64,000 bases of DNA from Bacillota bacterium (GCA_023411555.1 JAEYOQ010000059.1:186001-250000), one strand, 5' to 3'. Positions 25,932 through 35,450 are shown, numbered from the stretch's first letter. Translations and numbers: made by a program. Notes: generated by a model not told the origin, from the letters alone.

Positions 25932-27416
25932 ATGAAGGATATTACGTCAATGTCTGCGCTGGAGCTTGGAAGAAGGATTAAGGACAAGGAAATATCGGTT
26001 GCCAAAGCAGTTGAAGCGCAGCTTGCGATTATAAAACAAAGAGACCCGGACTATGGATGTTATATTACGGTTCTTGAAGAAGAAGCCTATGCACAGGCAG
26101 AGGATGTGCAGAGAAGAATAGACGCCGGCGAGCTTGCGGATTCCCCATTAGCCGGAGTTCCAATCGCAGTAAAGGATAACATCTGTACGAAGGGGATAAA
26201 GACCACCTGTGCATCAAAAATCTTATACAACTTTGAGCCGACTTATGATGCTACGGTTATAGAGAAGCTTAAGAAGGCAGGAGCAGTAATCATCGGAAAG
26301 ACGAATATGGATGAATTTGCCATGGGTAGTACCACGGAGACCTCCTTCTTTAAAGAGACCAAGAACCCTTGGAATTCATCCCATGTACCGGGTGGTTCCA
26401 GCGGTGGTTCAGCTGCAGCGGTTGCCGCTGAGGAAGCCTTCTATGCCTTGGGCTCTGATACAGGTGGTTCGATTCGTCAGCCTGCCGGTTACTGCGGTGT
26501 GACAGGGATTAAACCAACCTACGGCACGGTGTCCCGTTATGGACTCATTGCCTATGCTTCCTCTCTCGATCAGATCGGAACCATAGGTAGAAATATCTCT
26601 GACTGTGCGGCAGCCCTTGAGATTATCTCAGGACATGATGCGAAGGATGCTACCTCTGTGTCACAGGAACGCTATCAATACATGGACGCCTTAGCAGACG
26701 ATGTGAAGGGAATGAGAATCGGTATTCCAAAGGACTACCTCGGGGCTGGAATTGAAGAAGAGGTTAAGGAAAGTATATTGAAAGCAGCCGAAGTGTTTAA
26801 AAGCAAAGGAGCAATCGTAGAGGAGTTTGATCTCCACTCTGTAGAATATGCCGTTCCCTCCTATTACGTTATTGCATGTGCCGAAGCCAGTTCTAATTTA
26901 TCCCGCTTTGACGGTGTAAAATACGGATACCGTACACCGGATTTTGAAGGACTGCAGGATGTCTATAAGAAGACTCGAACAGAAGGCTTTGGCGATGAGG
27001 TAAAGCATAGAATGATGATTGGTGCCTTTGTATTAAGCTCAGGCTACTATGATGCCTTTTATAATAAGGCCTTAAAGGTAAGAGCAATCATTAATGAGGG
27101 CTTTCGTAAGGCCTTTGAGAAATATGATATCATATTAGGGCCTACAGCTCCGGAGACAGCACCGCGCCTTGGTGAGAGCTTAGGCGACCCTCTCAAGATG
27201 TATCTGTCCGATATCTATACTGTATCCGTGAACTTAGCAGGCTTACCGGCTGTCAGTCTACCCTGCGGTAAAGATGCAAAGGGGCTTCCGATTGGCTTAC
27301 AGTTAATCGGAAAGCATTTTGGTGAAAAGGACATTATCCGTGCTGCTTACAGCTTTGAGCAGACGTATGTATATGAGAGACCGTTAACACTAATCGCAAA
27401 GGGAAAGGAGGCATAG
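25932..27416 (+). CDS. gatA: Asp-tRNA(Asn)/Glu-tRNA(Gln) amidotransferase subunit A
   Basis: This is the glutaminase subunit, an amidase-signature enzyme that frees ammonia from glutamine for transfer to Asp-tRNA(Asn) or Glu-tRNA(Gln). The Ser-cisSer-Lys triad is visible in AVKDNICTKG (Lys), GGSSGGSAAAV (cis-Ser region) and GSDTGGSIRQPA (nucleophile Ser). At 494 residues it is of standard length. It is translated from ATG 25932 and is followed by gatB after only three bases. Confidence 0.96.
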   Translation: MKDITSMSALELGRRIKDKEISVAKAVEAQLAIIKQRDPDYGCYITVLEEEAYAQAEDVQRRIDAGELADSPLAGVPIAVKDNICTKGIKTTCASKILYNFEPTYDATVIEKLKKAGAVIIGKTNMDEFAMGSTTETSFFKETKNPWNSSHVPGGSSGGSAAAVAAEEAFYALGSDTGGSIRQPAGYCGVTGIKPTYGTVSRYGLIAYASSLDQIGTIGRNISDCAAALEIISGHDAKDATSVSQERYQYMDALADDVKGMRIGIPKDYLGAGIEEEVKESILKAAEVFKSKGAIVEEFDLHSVEYAVPSYYVIACAEASSNLSRFDGVKYGYRTPDFEGLQDVYKKTRTEGFGDEVKHRMMIGAFVLSSGYYDAFYNKALKVRAIINEGFRKAFEKYDIILGPTAPETAPRLGESLGDPLKMYLSDIYTVSVNLAGLPAVSLPCGKDAKGLPIGLQLIGKHFGEKDIIRAAYSFEQTYVYERPLTLIAKGKEA

Positions 27417-27419
27417 CCC

Positions 27420-28859
27420 ATGAAAGCATATGAGACCGTCATCGGCTTGGAGGTCCATGTCGAACTTGCCACGAAGAGTAAGATTTTCTGTGGTTGTACG
27501 ACTCAGTTCGGAGGAGATCCGAATACGCATTGCTGCCCTGTATGCACGGGTATGCCGGGAACGCTTCCCGTACTTAATAAAAAGGTAGTAGAATTTGCCA
27601 TGGCAGCAGGCCTAGCAATGGGCTGTACCATTACCAAACGCTGCAAATTTGATCGTAAAAACTATTTCTATCCAGATCTGCCGAAGGCTTATCAGATCTC
27701 CCAGCTTTACCTGCCCATCTGTCGTGATGGTGGTATTGAGATAGAGACCGAAGCAGGCAAGAAGCTCGTTCGAATCCATGAGATACACATGGAGGAGGAT
27801 GCTGGTAAGCTGGTCCATGATCCTTGGGAGGACTGCACCCTGGTTGACTATAACCGTTGCGGGGTTCCCCTGATCGAGATCGTCAGTGAGCCTGATATGC
27901 GCTCAGCAGAGGAAGTAGTAGCCTATCTGGATAAACTAAGACTAATTCTTCAATATCTTGGTGTATCGGATTGTAAGATGCAGGAGGGATCCCTGCGAGC
28001 AGACATCAACCTATCCGTACGTGAAGTTGGTGCCAAGGAGTTCGGAACCAGAACTGAGATGAAGAACATGAATTCCTTCAAGGCAATTGCAAGAGCCATT
28101 GAAGGAGAGAGAAAGCGCCAGATTGAGCTGCTGGAATATGGCAAAAAGGTGGTACAGGAAACCAGACGCTGGGATGATAATAAGGATACTAGTTTTGCCA
28201 TGCGTTCCAAAGAAGATGCTCAGGATTATCGCTATTTCCCAGAACCGGACCTTCCTCCTATTGAAATCAGCGATGAATGGCTAGAGAGTATTAAGGTGCG
28301 TCAACCCGAGCTACGAGATGAGAAGATGCTGCGTTATGAGAAGGAATTTGATATCCCCGCTTATGATGCATCGATTATCACAAGCTCCAAGCATCTGGCA
28401 GATATCTTTGAGGAGACGGTTACACTGTGTGGAAAACCCAAGGAGGTCTCCAACTGGTTGATGGTAGAGACCATGCGCTTACTTAAGGAGATGGAGATGG
28501 AGGCAGAGGAGATTACCTTTGAACCCTCCAGGCTCGCCAAATTGATCGAATTAGTAGATGGCAATAAGATTAACCGTACCGTAGCTAAAGAGGTATTCGA
28601 GAAGATATTTAAGGAGAATGTGGAGCCGGAGGAATATGTTGAGAAGCATGGTCTGGGCATGGTGAACGACGATGGTCTCCTTCGAGCTACTGTAGAGAAG
28701 ATTATCTCTGATAACCCGCAGTCTGTTGCCGACTATAAGAGTGGAAAGACAAAAGCCATGGGCTTTATTGTAGGTCAGACCATGAAGGAGATGAAAGGTA
28801 AGGCAGATCCGGGTATGATTAATCAGCTTGTGAAGGAAATGTTAGAAGAATGTCCCTAA
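27420..28859 (+). CDS. gatB: Asp-tRNA(Asn)/Glu-tRNA(Gln) amidotransferase subunit B
   Basis: This is the kinase/transamidase subunit that activates the mischarged aminoacyl-tRNA with ATP and adds ammonia. The start YETVIGLEVHVEL is canonical. Cys24, Cys26, Cys39 and Cys42 (FCGCTTQF and CCPVC) form the zinc site. MEEDAGKLVHD and SLRADINLSV lie in the catalytic cradle. The C-terminal helical and YqeY-like domains are intact (479 residues). With GatC and GatA it completes the amidotransferase, which here serves Asn-tRNA and possibly Gln-tRNA synthesis. Confidence 0.96.
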   Translation: MKAYETVIGLEVHVELATKSKIFCGCTTQFGGDPNTHCCPVCTGMPGTLPVLNKKVVEFAMAAGLAMGCTITKRCKFDRKNYFYPDLPKAYQISQLYLPICRDGGIEIETEAGKKLVRIHEIHMEEDAGKLVHDPWEDCTLVDYNRCGVPLIEIVSEPDMRSAEEVVAYLDKLRLILQYLGVSDCKMQEGSLRADINLSVREVGAKEFGTRTEMKNMNSFKAIARAIEGERKRQIELLEYGKKVVQETRRWDDNKDTSFAMRSKEDAQDYRYFPEPDLPPIEISDEWLESIKVRQPELRDEKMLRYEKEFDIPAYDASIITSSKHLADIFEETVTLCGKPKEVSNWLMVETMRLLKEMEMEAEEITFEPSRLAKLIELVDGNKINRTVAKEVFEKIFKENVEPEEYVEKHGLGMVNDDGLLRATVEKIISDNPQSVADYKSGKTKAMGFIVGQTMKEMKGKADPGMINQLVKEMLEECP

Positions 28860-28925
28860 GATAAATCTGCATCCCATAACTTGCAATAAAAGGTAAATAA
28901 TGTTATCATAAAATTATGGGGGATA

Positions 28926-29042
28926 GATTGAAAAATCAAAGATTTTTCAATCGGCATACAATAGAAAACACGCTTCGCGACTTATCTATTGTCATAAATT
29001 TATGCTGCCGCCCAAATTTGTGGGTTTTAAGCTGAATGGAGG
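28926..29042 (+). repeat. Composite dispersed repeat upstream of a PilZ gene
   Basis: The element has three parts: GATTGAAAAATC-AAA-GATTTTTCAATC (28926-28952), a hairpin CAATAG...CTATTG with a CG-rich loop (28959-28991), and CTGCCGCCCAAATTTGTGGG leading into GCTGAATGGAGGG. Part 1 and part 3 recur at 40758-40841, and part 2 recurs inverted at 47395-47426. It fills the whole gap between gatB and the PilZ gene, and its last bases are the ribosome site of that gene. Confidence 0.75.
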
Positions 29043-29048
29043 GATAAG

Positions 29049-29399
29049 ATGGAAGAGAGAAGAAGAGCGAAAAGATTGCCGGTTACTTTAACACTTGAGA
29101 TATGTAATCTATACAAGCAAAACTATGTTCTGGTAAGTGACCTTCATGCGCCGATTGAGGTAATAAATATCTCGCAGACAGGAATTGGATTTCGGACCAA
29201 GAGTGTACTGCCAATCGGATTTTATTTTAACGCAAGCATTAATTTAGGTACCGAGGATACCTTGCATTCCGTAGTGGAGATCATCCGGTCTCAGGCAGAG
29301 GGAGACGAAACCATCTATGGCTGTAGGTTTGTCGGTATGGCTGATGTTCTATCTTATGTTTTTGAGGACTATGATAAAAAGCTTAATGAAGTTGAATAA
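29049..29399 (+). CDS. Single-domain PilZ protein
   Basis: This is a 116-residue stand-alone PilZ domain, expected to bind cyclic di-GMP. The N-terminal arginine motif is EERRRAKRLP and the second motif is NISQTGIGF (the N-x-S-x-x-G type), about 35 residues later; both are intact. The protein has no membrane segment or partner domain, so it probably works by contacting another protein. Its ribosome site is part of the dispersed repeat described above. A long palindrome separates it from the convergent MATE gene. Confidence 0.85.
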   Translation: MEERRRAKRLPVTLTLEICNLYKQNYVLVSDLHAPIEVINISQTGIGFRTKSVLPIGFYFNASINLGTEDTLHSVVEIIRSQAEGDETIYGCRFVGMADVLSYVFEDYDKKLNEVE

Positions 29400-29415
29400 G
29401 ATAATTAATAAGAGA

Positions 29416-29587
29416 GGTTGTTTCAAATCGTAAGATAGCCTTGAAGGGGCTGTTGCAAAATGTATGTTATAAAATGTAGAAAAGAACAACAATCTGTTCG
29501 TCAAACAGTGCATGTCATTCTCTCCTACATTATAAGCGTACTTTATGCAACAGCCCCTTTATTCATCGATTAGATTGTGAAACAACC
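29416..29587 (+). repeat. Nested palindrome between convergent genes, probable bidirectional terminator
   Basis: Outer arms GGTTGTTTCA/TGAAACAACC enclose inner arms GGGGCTGTTGCA (29446-29457) and TGCAACAGCCCC (29546-29557). The central part, CAATCTGTTCGTCAAACAG (29490 onward), continues to TGCAT and is 22/24 identical to a segment at 60052-60075. GTAGAAAAGAACAACA matches 59947 onward in 15 of 16 bases. T-rich ends on both strands fit termination of both neighbours. Confidence 0.75.
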
Positions 29588-29590
29588 CTT

Positions 29591-31006
29591 TCAACCGATG
29601 GCCTTCTTCCTGAGCCACGCCTCTGACCGGTAGCGTAGATAGAAAACAATGGTTCGTACACCCCATTCAATTCCCATGCATATCCATACCCCCGGCACAC
29701 CAAGACCAAGGGAAATGGATAATACATAGCCTAGGCCAACTCTCACAATCCACATGGTAATAAGAGAAACCACGGAACTGAACATAGAATCTCCTGCGGA
29801 TCTGAGAATATTAGGCATGATATTTGACATGGACCAGAAAAAGGGCATAGGAATGATTGCAATAATTAACAAACGGTAAATCAGCGTCAGGGTTTCTTGC
29901 GGAGCATGATATAGCTTCATAAGCAGGGGAATGAATGGAAAGAAGATTAGGATGGACAGTATGGATATGACCGTGCCAAGCCAAATCATCTTCTCTCCGT
30001 ATCTGCGTGTGAGTGCTTTGTCACCACTACCGGCACATTGACCTACCACAGTAGAAGCCAGAGTACTTACAGCTAGACCGGCAGAATAGAATACGGAAAA
30101 AGCGGAATTTGTGATTGCGTTGGCAGCGGTACTTATAGTACCAAGCTGAACAATATAGGTCTGTACAAGCATGCTTCCGCCGTTAAAAAATAACTGCTCC
30201 AGAGTAAAGGGAAGTCCCAAACGGAAGATGGATTTTAGAATTGGCAAATCCATACGGAATATATGTCCTGGACGAAGTCGTAGGATACCATTCGGCTTCA
30301 TCAACATAAAGACTGCGACCACACAGCCGATGAGCCTGGCAATATTAAGTGATAGAGCGGTACCCAGAATATCCAGTCCCATGACATCGAGCAGTAGCAT
30401 ACTGGTCAAAAGATGGATCAGGTTTATAATCACCGTCAGTCGCAGACAGATTTTTGCAGTACCCATTCCACGGAACACAGCAAAGGCTCCTAAGTATACC
30501 GACAAAAAGATTTGAGAAATAGCGACTCCGATCAGATATTGACTTGCCTTCTTGATAACGACTGGATCCGCTGCACCAAATACGATTCGGATTAATGTGT
30601 CGGAAAACATCACAAGTATGATACAGGAAAAGACAGCGATTACGAGGGAGGCAAGAAGAATTTGCCCTGTTGTTTCACGGATTTTATCCTGATTGCCCCG
30701 TCCCATATACTGTGCTATTACAATAGTACCGCCGACGGAGATGGAAGAGAAGAGCGCATACAACATCGTTGAGAGGGGAGCTACCAGACTGACTGCCGTT
30801 ACGGATTCCTGACTGGAGGAGCTGATCATGGCAGTGGTCAGAAGGGAAATGGAATTAATAAAAAGCTGATCCAGAATAAGAGGTATCAGCATAGAAAAAA
30901 TCTGACGATAGGTAAAAAGATTACTAGTAAAATGTCGTTCTAAAAAATGATCTGCCCATGATCTGGGTTTGACCACTTGGTTAATAGATTTTTTATTCTT
31001 TTGCAT
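29591..31006 (-). CDS. MATE-family multidrug/metabolite exporter
   Basis: This 471-residue membrane protein has about 12 predicted helices in two MatE repeats, beginning near residue 35 and near 255. MATE proteins export cationic drugs or metabolites by Na+ or H+ antiport. Recognisable segments are SVTAVSLVAPLSTML and GGTIVIAQYMGRGN in the first half and the corresponding STLASTVVGQCAGSGD in the second. It lies 35 bases downstream of the RpiR regulator on the same strand and is probably co-transcribed, so it may belong to the amino-sugar locus across the divergent promoter. Its substrate is unknown. Confidence 0.88.
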   Translation of the reverse strand: MQKNKKSINQVVKPRSWADHFLERHFTSNLFTYRQIFSMLIPLILDQLFINSISLLTTAMISSSSQESVTAVSLVAPLSTMLYALFSSISVGGTIVIAQYMGRGNQDKIRETTGQILLASLVIAVFSCIILVMFSDTLIRIVFGAADPVVIKKASQYLIGVAISQIFLSVYLGAFAVFRGMGTAKICLRLTVIINLIHLLTSMLLLDVMGLDILGTALSLNIARLIGCVVAVFMLMKPNGILRLRPGHIFRMDLPILKSIFRLGLPFTLEQLFFNGGSMLVQTYIVQLGTISTAANAITNSAFSVFYSAGLAVSTLASTVVGQCAGSGDKALTRRYGEKMIWLGTVISILSILIFFPFIPLLMKLYHAPQETLTLIYRLLIIAIIPMPFFWSMSNIMPNILRSAGDSMFSSVVSLITMWIVRVGLGYVLSISLGLGVPGVWICMGIEWGVRTIVFYLRYRSEAWLRKKAIG

Positions 31007-31041
31007 AGATATACCTCATCATTGATGTCGATTATGTTCCT

Positions 31042-31863
31042 TTAGGTAACCTTAAGTGCTGAAAGTGTCTCCTTATGCTTTTCTGCTTTAAAAAACGAAT
31101 CGTTTTCAAAATAATAAGTATAGAAAACATCAATCATGACCAGGATAGGAAACTGCGGTGAAATCATTGTTCCGCCATCCAGGTTTTTTGAGGTTGCGAC
31201 ATAGAGAACCTCATCGCAGCATTCACTTTCCTTCACATTTCTATTAGATGTAATCAATACCACCTTGGCGTTTCTCTTTTTTGCCAGACAGATTCCTGAT
31301 AAAATCTCCTTGGTCTTTCCGCTTAAGGAAATTGCTATCACCAAATTGTCCTCATCTACCAGGGCAGAATTCATCTGAATCATTTGGGAATCAGTGATTG
31401 CCTCTACGTATAAGCCGGTTCTCATAAAACGGAGCCGAAATTCATTTGCCGCAAAGCCGGAGCTTCCCATCCCATAGACACAGACTCGTTTACATTTGTT
31501 TACCAGATTAGCAATACGCCTCATCTGAGGCTCGTCTAGCAATTCATAGCTTTCGTTTAATAATTTTAGATAAGTATCGTGCACACGCATCGAAAGAGCA
31601 CTAATATCTTTTTCCTGTTCGCTTGAGGACAGGTCTTTTTTATATACATAGATTAATTCCCGAAAGCCCTTATAGCCGCATTTTTTTGCAAAGCGAGATA
31701 ATGTTGCTTCTGAAACATAAAGAAGCTTTGATATGTTTTTTGAATTAAAATCAATCAGCTTGGTGTTGCTCAGAAAAAAATCCGCAACGCTTTTCTCAAC
31801 TGAGGTAAGCTCATCATAGATTTTCAGAATATTCTGTTTGACCTCTTCACCGGTATATATCAT
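31042..31863 (-). CDS. RpiR/MurR-family transcriptional regulator (HTH + SIS)
   Basis: The protein has an N-terminal HTH_6 DNA-binding domain (about residues 1-78; NISKLLYVSEATLSRFAKKC is the helix-turn-helix) and a SIS sugar-phosphate-binding domain from about residue 105 (VCVYGMGSSGFAAN, then ISLSGKTKEILSG). Such regulators sense phosphorylated sugars; the clostridial sialic-acid regulator NanR is of this family. It is divergent from the amino-sugar transport operon and is its likely regulator, with a sugar phosphate such as ManNAc-6-P or GlcNAc-6-P as effector (inference). The open frame reaches 31908; I chose ATG 31863 because the family start MIYTGEEVKQNIL follows there, after AGAAGG. 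Confidence 0.87.
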   Translation of the reverse strand: MIYTGEEVKQNILKIYDELTSVEKSVADFFLSNTKLIDFNSKNISKLLYVSEATLSRFAKKCGYKGFRELIYVYKKDLSSSEQEKDISALSMRVHDTYLKLLNESYELLDEPQMRRIANLVNKCKRVCVYGMGSSGFAANEFRLRFMRTGLYVEAITDSQMIQMNSALVDEDNLVIAISLSGKTKEILSGICLAKKRNAKVVLITSNRNVKESECCDEVLYVATSKNLDGGTMISPQFPILVMIDVFYTYYFENDSFFKAEKHKETLSALKVT

Positions 31864-32049
31864 AAGTGTGCAGCACATCCTTCTTATTCTTTGGTAAATT
31901 ATCCTCATCTTCCTGATTATAGACTAAAAACTCCTTATCTACAACCCACAGTCAATTTTTTTTGGGATATAGACAGAAATGGAATGTACTTTCACAAAAT
32001 TATAGAAAAAAACAAAATACGTAACTACTTTCTGTATGGGGTGGAAATA

Positions 32050-32077
32050 TTGAATTGAATTTCATTCTTGCTATAAT
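32050..32077 (+). promoter_or_regulatory. Promoter of the amino-sugar operon with a nearby inverted repeat
   Basis: TTGAAT (32050-32055) and TATAAT (32072-32077) are spaced by 16 bases. GAAAT-N10-ATTTC (32044-32063) overlaps the -35 box and is a candidate operator for the divergent RpiR protein. The leader to 32293 also holds TGAGTTA three times (32136, 32154, 32182 region). Its function is unknown. Confidence 0.6.
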
Positions 32078-32293
32078 GATAGCTGTGAAAAGCGACTCAG
32101 ATCTGTGAAACGACAGTGGTTAGCCTATACACCCGTTGAGTTATGTAGATTTGATGAGTTAAACAGGATGACATCAACAGGTTGAGTTATATACTGTGAC
32201 ATGACATTGTTTCACCCTCGGATATTGGATAAGAGATAACAGCGCAGAAGGTCTGCGTGTTATAAATATTTTTATTAATAGGAGGATATCAAT

Positions 32294-33595
32294 ATGAAAA
32301 AAGTTATTAGCCTGTGTCTGGTACTGATCTTAACAACCAGTATGTTATTCGGTTGTGGAAGTAAGGTAAAGGATGATGCGCAAAATGCATCAAGTGATAC
32401 TTCAGCAAAGAATTCATCAGATACAACAGCAAGTGCAGAACCAGTTACCATTGAATTCTGGACCATTTCACTTCAGCCTACCTTCACAGATTTCTTTAAC
32501 GGATTGATTGCTGCTTATGAAGAGGCTAATCCCAATGTGACAGTCAACTGGACCGACCTACCCTATGATGCCATTCAAGAAAAATTAGTTACATCAGCAG
32601 CCGGCGGAACATCACCGGATGTTGTAAACTTAAATACTCAGATGGCATTGACCCTTGCAGGAAAAGGTGCATTGGTTGATTTGAACGCAGAAGCAACCAA
32701 TGAGCAAAAAGGTATTTATGTAGAATCTTTATATAATTCTGCAAAAATCGGTGACTCCGTATATGCATTCCCCTGGTATGCATCACCTTGCATCATGTTC
32801 TACAATAAAGCTTTGTTTGAACAGGCGGGTATCACAGAGGTTCCAACCAATTTCCAGGCTTCCTTTGAGATGGCAAAGCAGATGAAGGATGCTACCGGAG
32901 CATATCTCTTTAATCCCTCTGAATTCTTCAATATGCTGTTCCAGGAAGATATTGCGATCCTGTCAGAGGACAAAAAGTCAGCTGCTTTTAATACACCGGA
33001 GACAGTTGCTCTTCTTCAGAACTATAAGGCTATGACCGATGCGGATTATCTGCCTAAGACAAACTGGGGTAAGTGGGATACGGAACTAAAACTATTTGAG
33101 ACAGGTAAGCTGGCTGTCATCAGTTCCTCAGGTTCTACTTTATCAAGAATTAAGGATGAAGCTCCGGATGTATATGAGCAGATTGAGATTGCTGAACCAC
33201 TTGTTGGCAGCACCGGTCTCAGCCAGAACGCACTGATGAATCTTGTCGTTCCGCAAGCAAGTAAGAATCATACTGAGGCAATTAAATTTGCCGCTTACAT
33301 CACAAATGATGAAAGCCAGCTGGCTTTCTGCAAGGAAGTTGCAATCTTCCCTTCCACAAAGGCAGCGATGTTGGATGAATTCTTTGTTTCTGATATCTCT
33401 ACTAAGGAAGGTATTGCCAGAAAAATGTCTGTTGAAGTAAGTAAGAAGTCCATGGACTATTCCTTAGGCATCGAAGGACAGGGAGATATCCAGACTGCTG
33501 TTAATAAAGTATATGAAGCAGTTATTACCAGCGGAGGAGATATTCAATCTGCTTTGGATCAACAGGAAAAGGCAGTGAATAGTCTTTTAAAGTAG
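32294..33595 (+). CDS. Sugar ABC transporter, substrate-binding lipoprotein
   Basis: This is an extracellular family-1 solute-binding lipoprotein of 433 residues. The signal sequence ends at lipobox LFGC with Cys21, and a Ser/Thr/Asp-rich tether follows to about residue 50. The mature part shows VTIEFWTISLQPTFTDFF, then FNGLIAAYEEANPNVTVNW and TSPDVVNLNTQMA, as in oligosaccharide and glycerol-phosphate binders. It is the first gene of the amino-sugar locus and should capture the imported substrate. The ligand is inferred only from downstream genes. Confidence 0.92.
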   Translation: MKKVISLCLVLILTTSMLFGCGSKVKDDAQNASSDTSAKNSSDTTASAEPVTIEFWTISLQPTFTDFFNGLIAAYEEANPNVTVNWTDLPYDAIQEKLVTSAAGGTSPDVVNLNTQMALTLAGKGALVDLNAEATNEQKGIYVESLYNSAKIGDSVYAFPWYASPCIMFYNKALFEQAGITEVPTNFQASFEMAKQMKDATGAYLFNPSEFFNMLFQEDIAILSEDKKSAAFNTPETVALLQNYKAMTDADYLPKTNWGKWDTELKLFETGKLAVISSSGSTLSRIKDEAPDVYEQIEIAEPLVGSTGLSQNALMNLVVPQASKNHTEAIKFAAYITNDESQLAFCKEVAIFPSTKAAMLDEFFVSDISTKEGIARKMSVEVSKKSMDYSLGIEGQGDIQTAVNKVYEAVITSGGDIQSALDQQEKAVNSLLK

Positions 33596-33739
33596 TACAT
33601 AGCGATACCAATCGGTAATATCGGCTGATTGTAGAAAATCGTCTCAGATCACATGAGGCGCAGGAGTACTCTCGAGACAATAATGATAAACTTCATCCAA
33701 CGGGTTTCGGGAGTGCTCCCAATAAAAAGGGAGGTATTT

Positions 33740-34624
33740 ATGAAAGTAAAGACCGGACAGACTATAAAGGCTTACTTATTTATGGCACCAGCTCTCTTCA
33801 TGATAATCGTCTTTGTTTTTGTACCGATTATCGGGAGTCTGCCATTGATGTTTTTTGATTATTCAGTATTGGGAAAAACCGAATTCATCGGTTTTGATAA
33901 TTTCAAGCGTGCTTTTGCAGATCCTGAATTTTGGATCGCTATTAAGAATTCTATCGTATTTGTAGCAGTAGTACCGGTAATACAATTTTTATCAATTCTT
34001 TTGGCATTACTTGTAAATAGAAAATTAAAGGGAATTTCAATATTCCGTACATTGATATATATTCCTGTCATTACCTCGATGGTTGCTGTATCAATTATTT
34101 GGGGCTTCTTGTTTGATCCCAGCGGAGTGATCAACACCCTTTTAATGAATGCGGGAATTATCAAGAACCCACTGGGATTTCTGTCAGATGGAAAGACAGC
34201 AATGCTGTGTATCATGTTTATTACGATCTGGCAGGGACTGGGCTATTTTATGATGCTTTATCTTGCCGGCCTCCAATCAGTTCCGAAGGAGCTTGAGGAA
34301 GCAGCGATTGTTGATGGTGCAAGTAAGTTTAGGACTCTGATTAAAATCAAGATGCCGCTTTTAAAGCCTTATATCTGGTTTTGTTCACTCAATTCCGTAA
34401 TATCGGCGGTCGGAGTATTTGATGTGGTATATGTCCTGACCAAGGGGGGGCCCTATAATGCTACCTTGGTTATCAATTACTACTCCTATACGAAGGCTTT
34501 TACTGATTTTGAATTCGGTTATTCCGCAGCGATTGGTGCAATCCAGGCTGTGATAACATCGCTTTTGAGTATTATTATCTTTGTATATGGTAAAAAAGGA
34601 GGAGGCATGACATATGGCGACTAG
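33740..34624 (+). CDS. Sugar ABC transporter permease (UgpA/MalF type)
   Basis: This 294-residue permease has six predicted helices, the first at about 12-35 (AYLFMAPALFMIIVFVF). The EAA loop reads EEAAIVDGASKFRTLIKIKM, which should contact a shared ATPase. ATG 33740 follows AAAGGGAGG, so the open frame from 33653 is too long. It overlaps the next permease gene by 11 bases. No ATPase gene is present in the locus, so a housekeeping MsmX/UgpC-type ATPase elsewhere is probably used. Confidence 0.9.
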   Translation: MKVKTGQTIKAYLFMAPALFMIIVFVFVPIIGSLPLMFFDYSVLGKTEFIGFDNFKRAFADPEFWIAIKNSIVFVAVVPVIQFLSILLALLVNRKLKGISIFRTLIYIPVITSMVAVSIIWGFLFDPSGVINTLLMNAGIIKNPLGFLSDGKTAMLCIMFITIWQGLGYFMMLYLAGLQSVPKELEEAAIVDGASKFRTLIKIKMPLLKPYIWFCSLNSVISAVGVFDVVYVLTKGGPYNATLVINYYSYTKAFTDFEFGYSAAIGAIQAVITSLLSIIIFVYGKKGGGMTYGD

Positions 34625-35441
34625 GAGAAGAAAAAAGATAATCAGTGCAACCGTATGTTACATAATACTGATTTTGATATCCGTCATTTGTGCCGGTCCC
34701 TTCCTGTGGATGTTATCCACTTCTTTTAAAACAGGTCAAAATATCTATGATATGAATCTGTTTGTATCAAATCCGACCTTATCAAATTATATCGGTGTTT
34801 TTGAATTCCTGTCCGTTCCTAAGTATATCGGGAACACGATCATTATTACTCTTTCATCCATTGTGATTGATGTTATTTTTGCAGCCTTGTGTGCTTATCC
34901 CTTAGCCTGTATGGAGTTCAAAGGGAAGAAAGTTATTATGGGAGCACTGATCGCATCCATGATTATACCTGCTGCCGCCGGTATGATTATCAATTATCTG
35001 ATTATCAGTAAGGTGCATTTACTCAATAAGCTGGTAGGTGTTATCCTACCTGGCTCAGTGAAGGTGTTCAGTATTATTCTGCTGAGACAATCCTACTTAG
35101 GGATACCGAAGGAATTAATCGAGGCAGCAAGAATCGACGGCGCAAGGGAAACCAGAATTTGGTGGCAGATCATGATGCCGGGGATTATGCCCTCTGTCAG
35201 CACCATCGTTATCTTTGACTTTATCAGCAGATGGAATGAGTTCCTGTGGCCGATCATCGTATTACAGGATCCTAAGAAATATCCACTGGCAACGGCTTTG
35301 CAGTATCTCAATGGCAGCTTTAACTATAAATTCGGTTACATTGCCGCAGGAACTGTAATTTCAATCGTACCGATTATTATTGTGTTCTTGTTATGTCAGA
35401 AAAACTATATTGAGGCCATTAGCGGTGCCGTGAAAGGTTAA
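34614..35441 (+). CDS. Sugar ABC transporter permease (UgpE/MalG type)
   Basis: This second permease has 275 residues and six predicted helices. The family motif is IEAARIDGARETRIWWQIMM, followed by PGIMPSV. It starts at ATG 34614 within the end of the previous gene, after GGAGGAGG, so translation is coupled. The next gene starts 9 bases after its stop, which ties the fusion protein below to this transporter. Confidence 0.9.
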   Translation: MATRRRKKIISATVCYIILILISVICAGPFLWMLSTSFKTGQNIYDMNLFVSNPTLSNYIGVFEFLSVPKYIGNTIIITLSSIVIDVIFAALCAYPLACMEFKGKKVIMGALIASMIIPAAAGMIINYLIISKVHLLNKLVGVILPGSVKVFSIILLRQSYLGIPKELIEAARIDGARETRIWWQIMMPGIMPSVSTIVIFDFISRWNEFLWPIIVLQDPKKYPLATALQYLNGSFNYKFGYIAAGTVISIVPIIIVFLLCQKNYIEAISGAVKG

Positions 35442-35450
35442 AGGTTGTAT

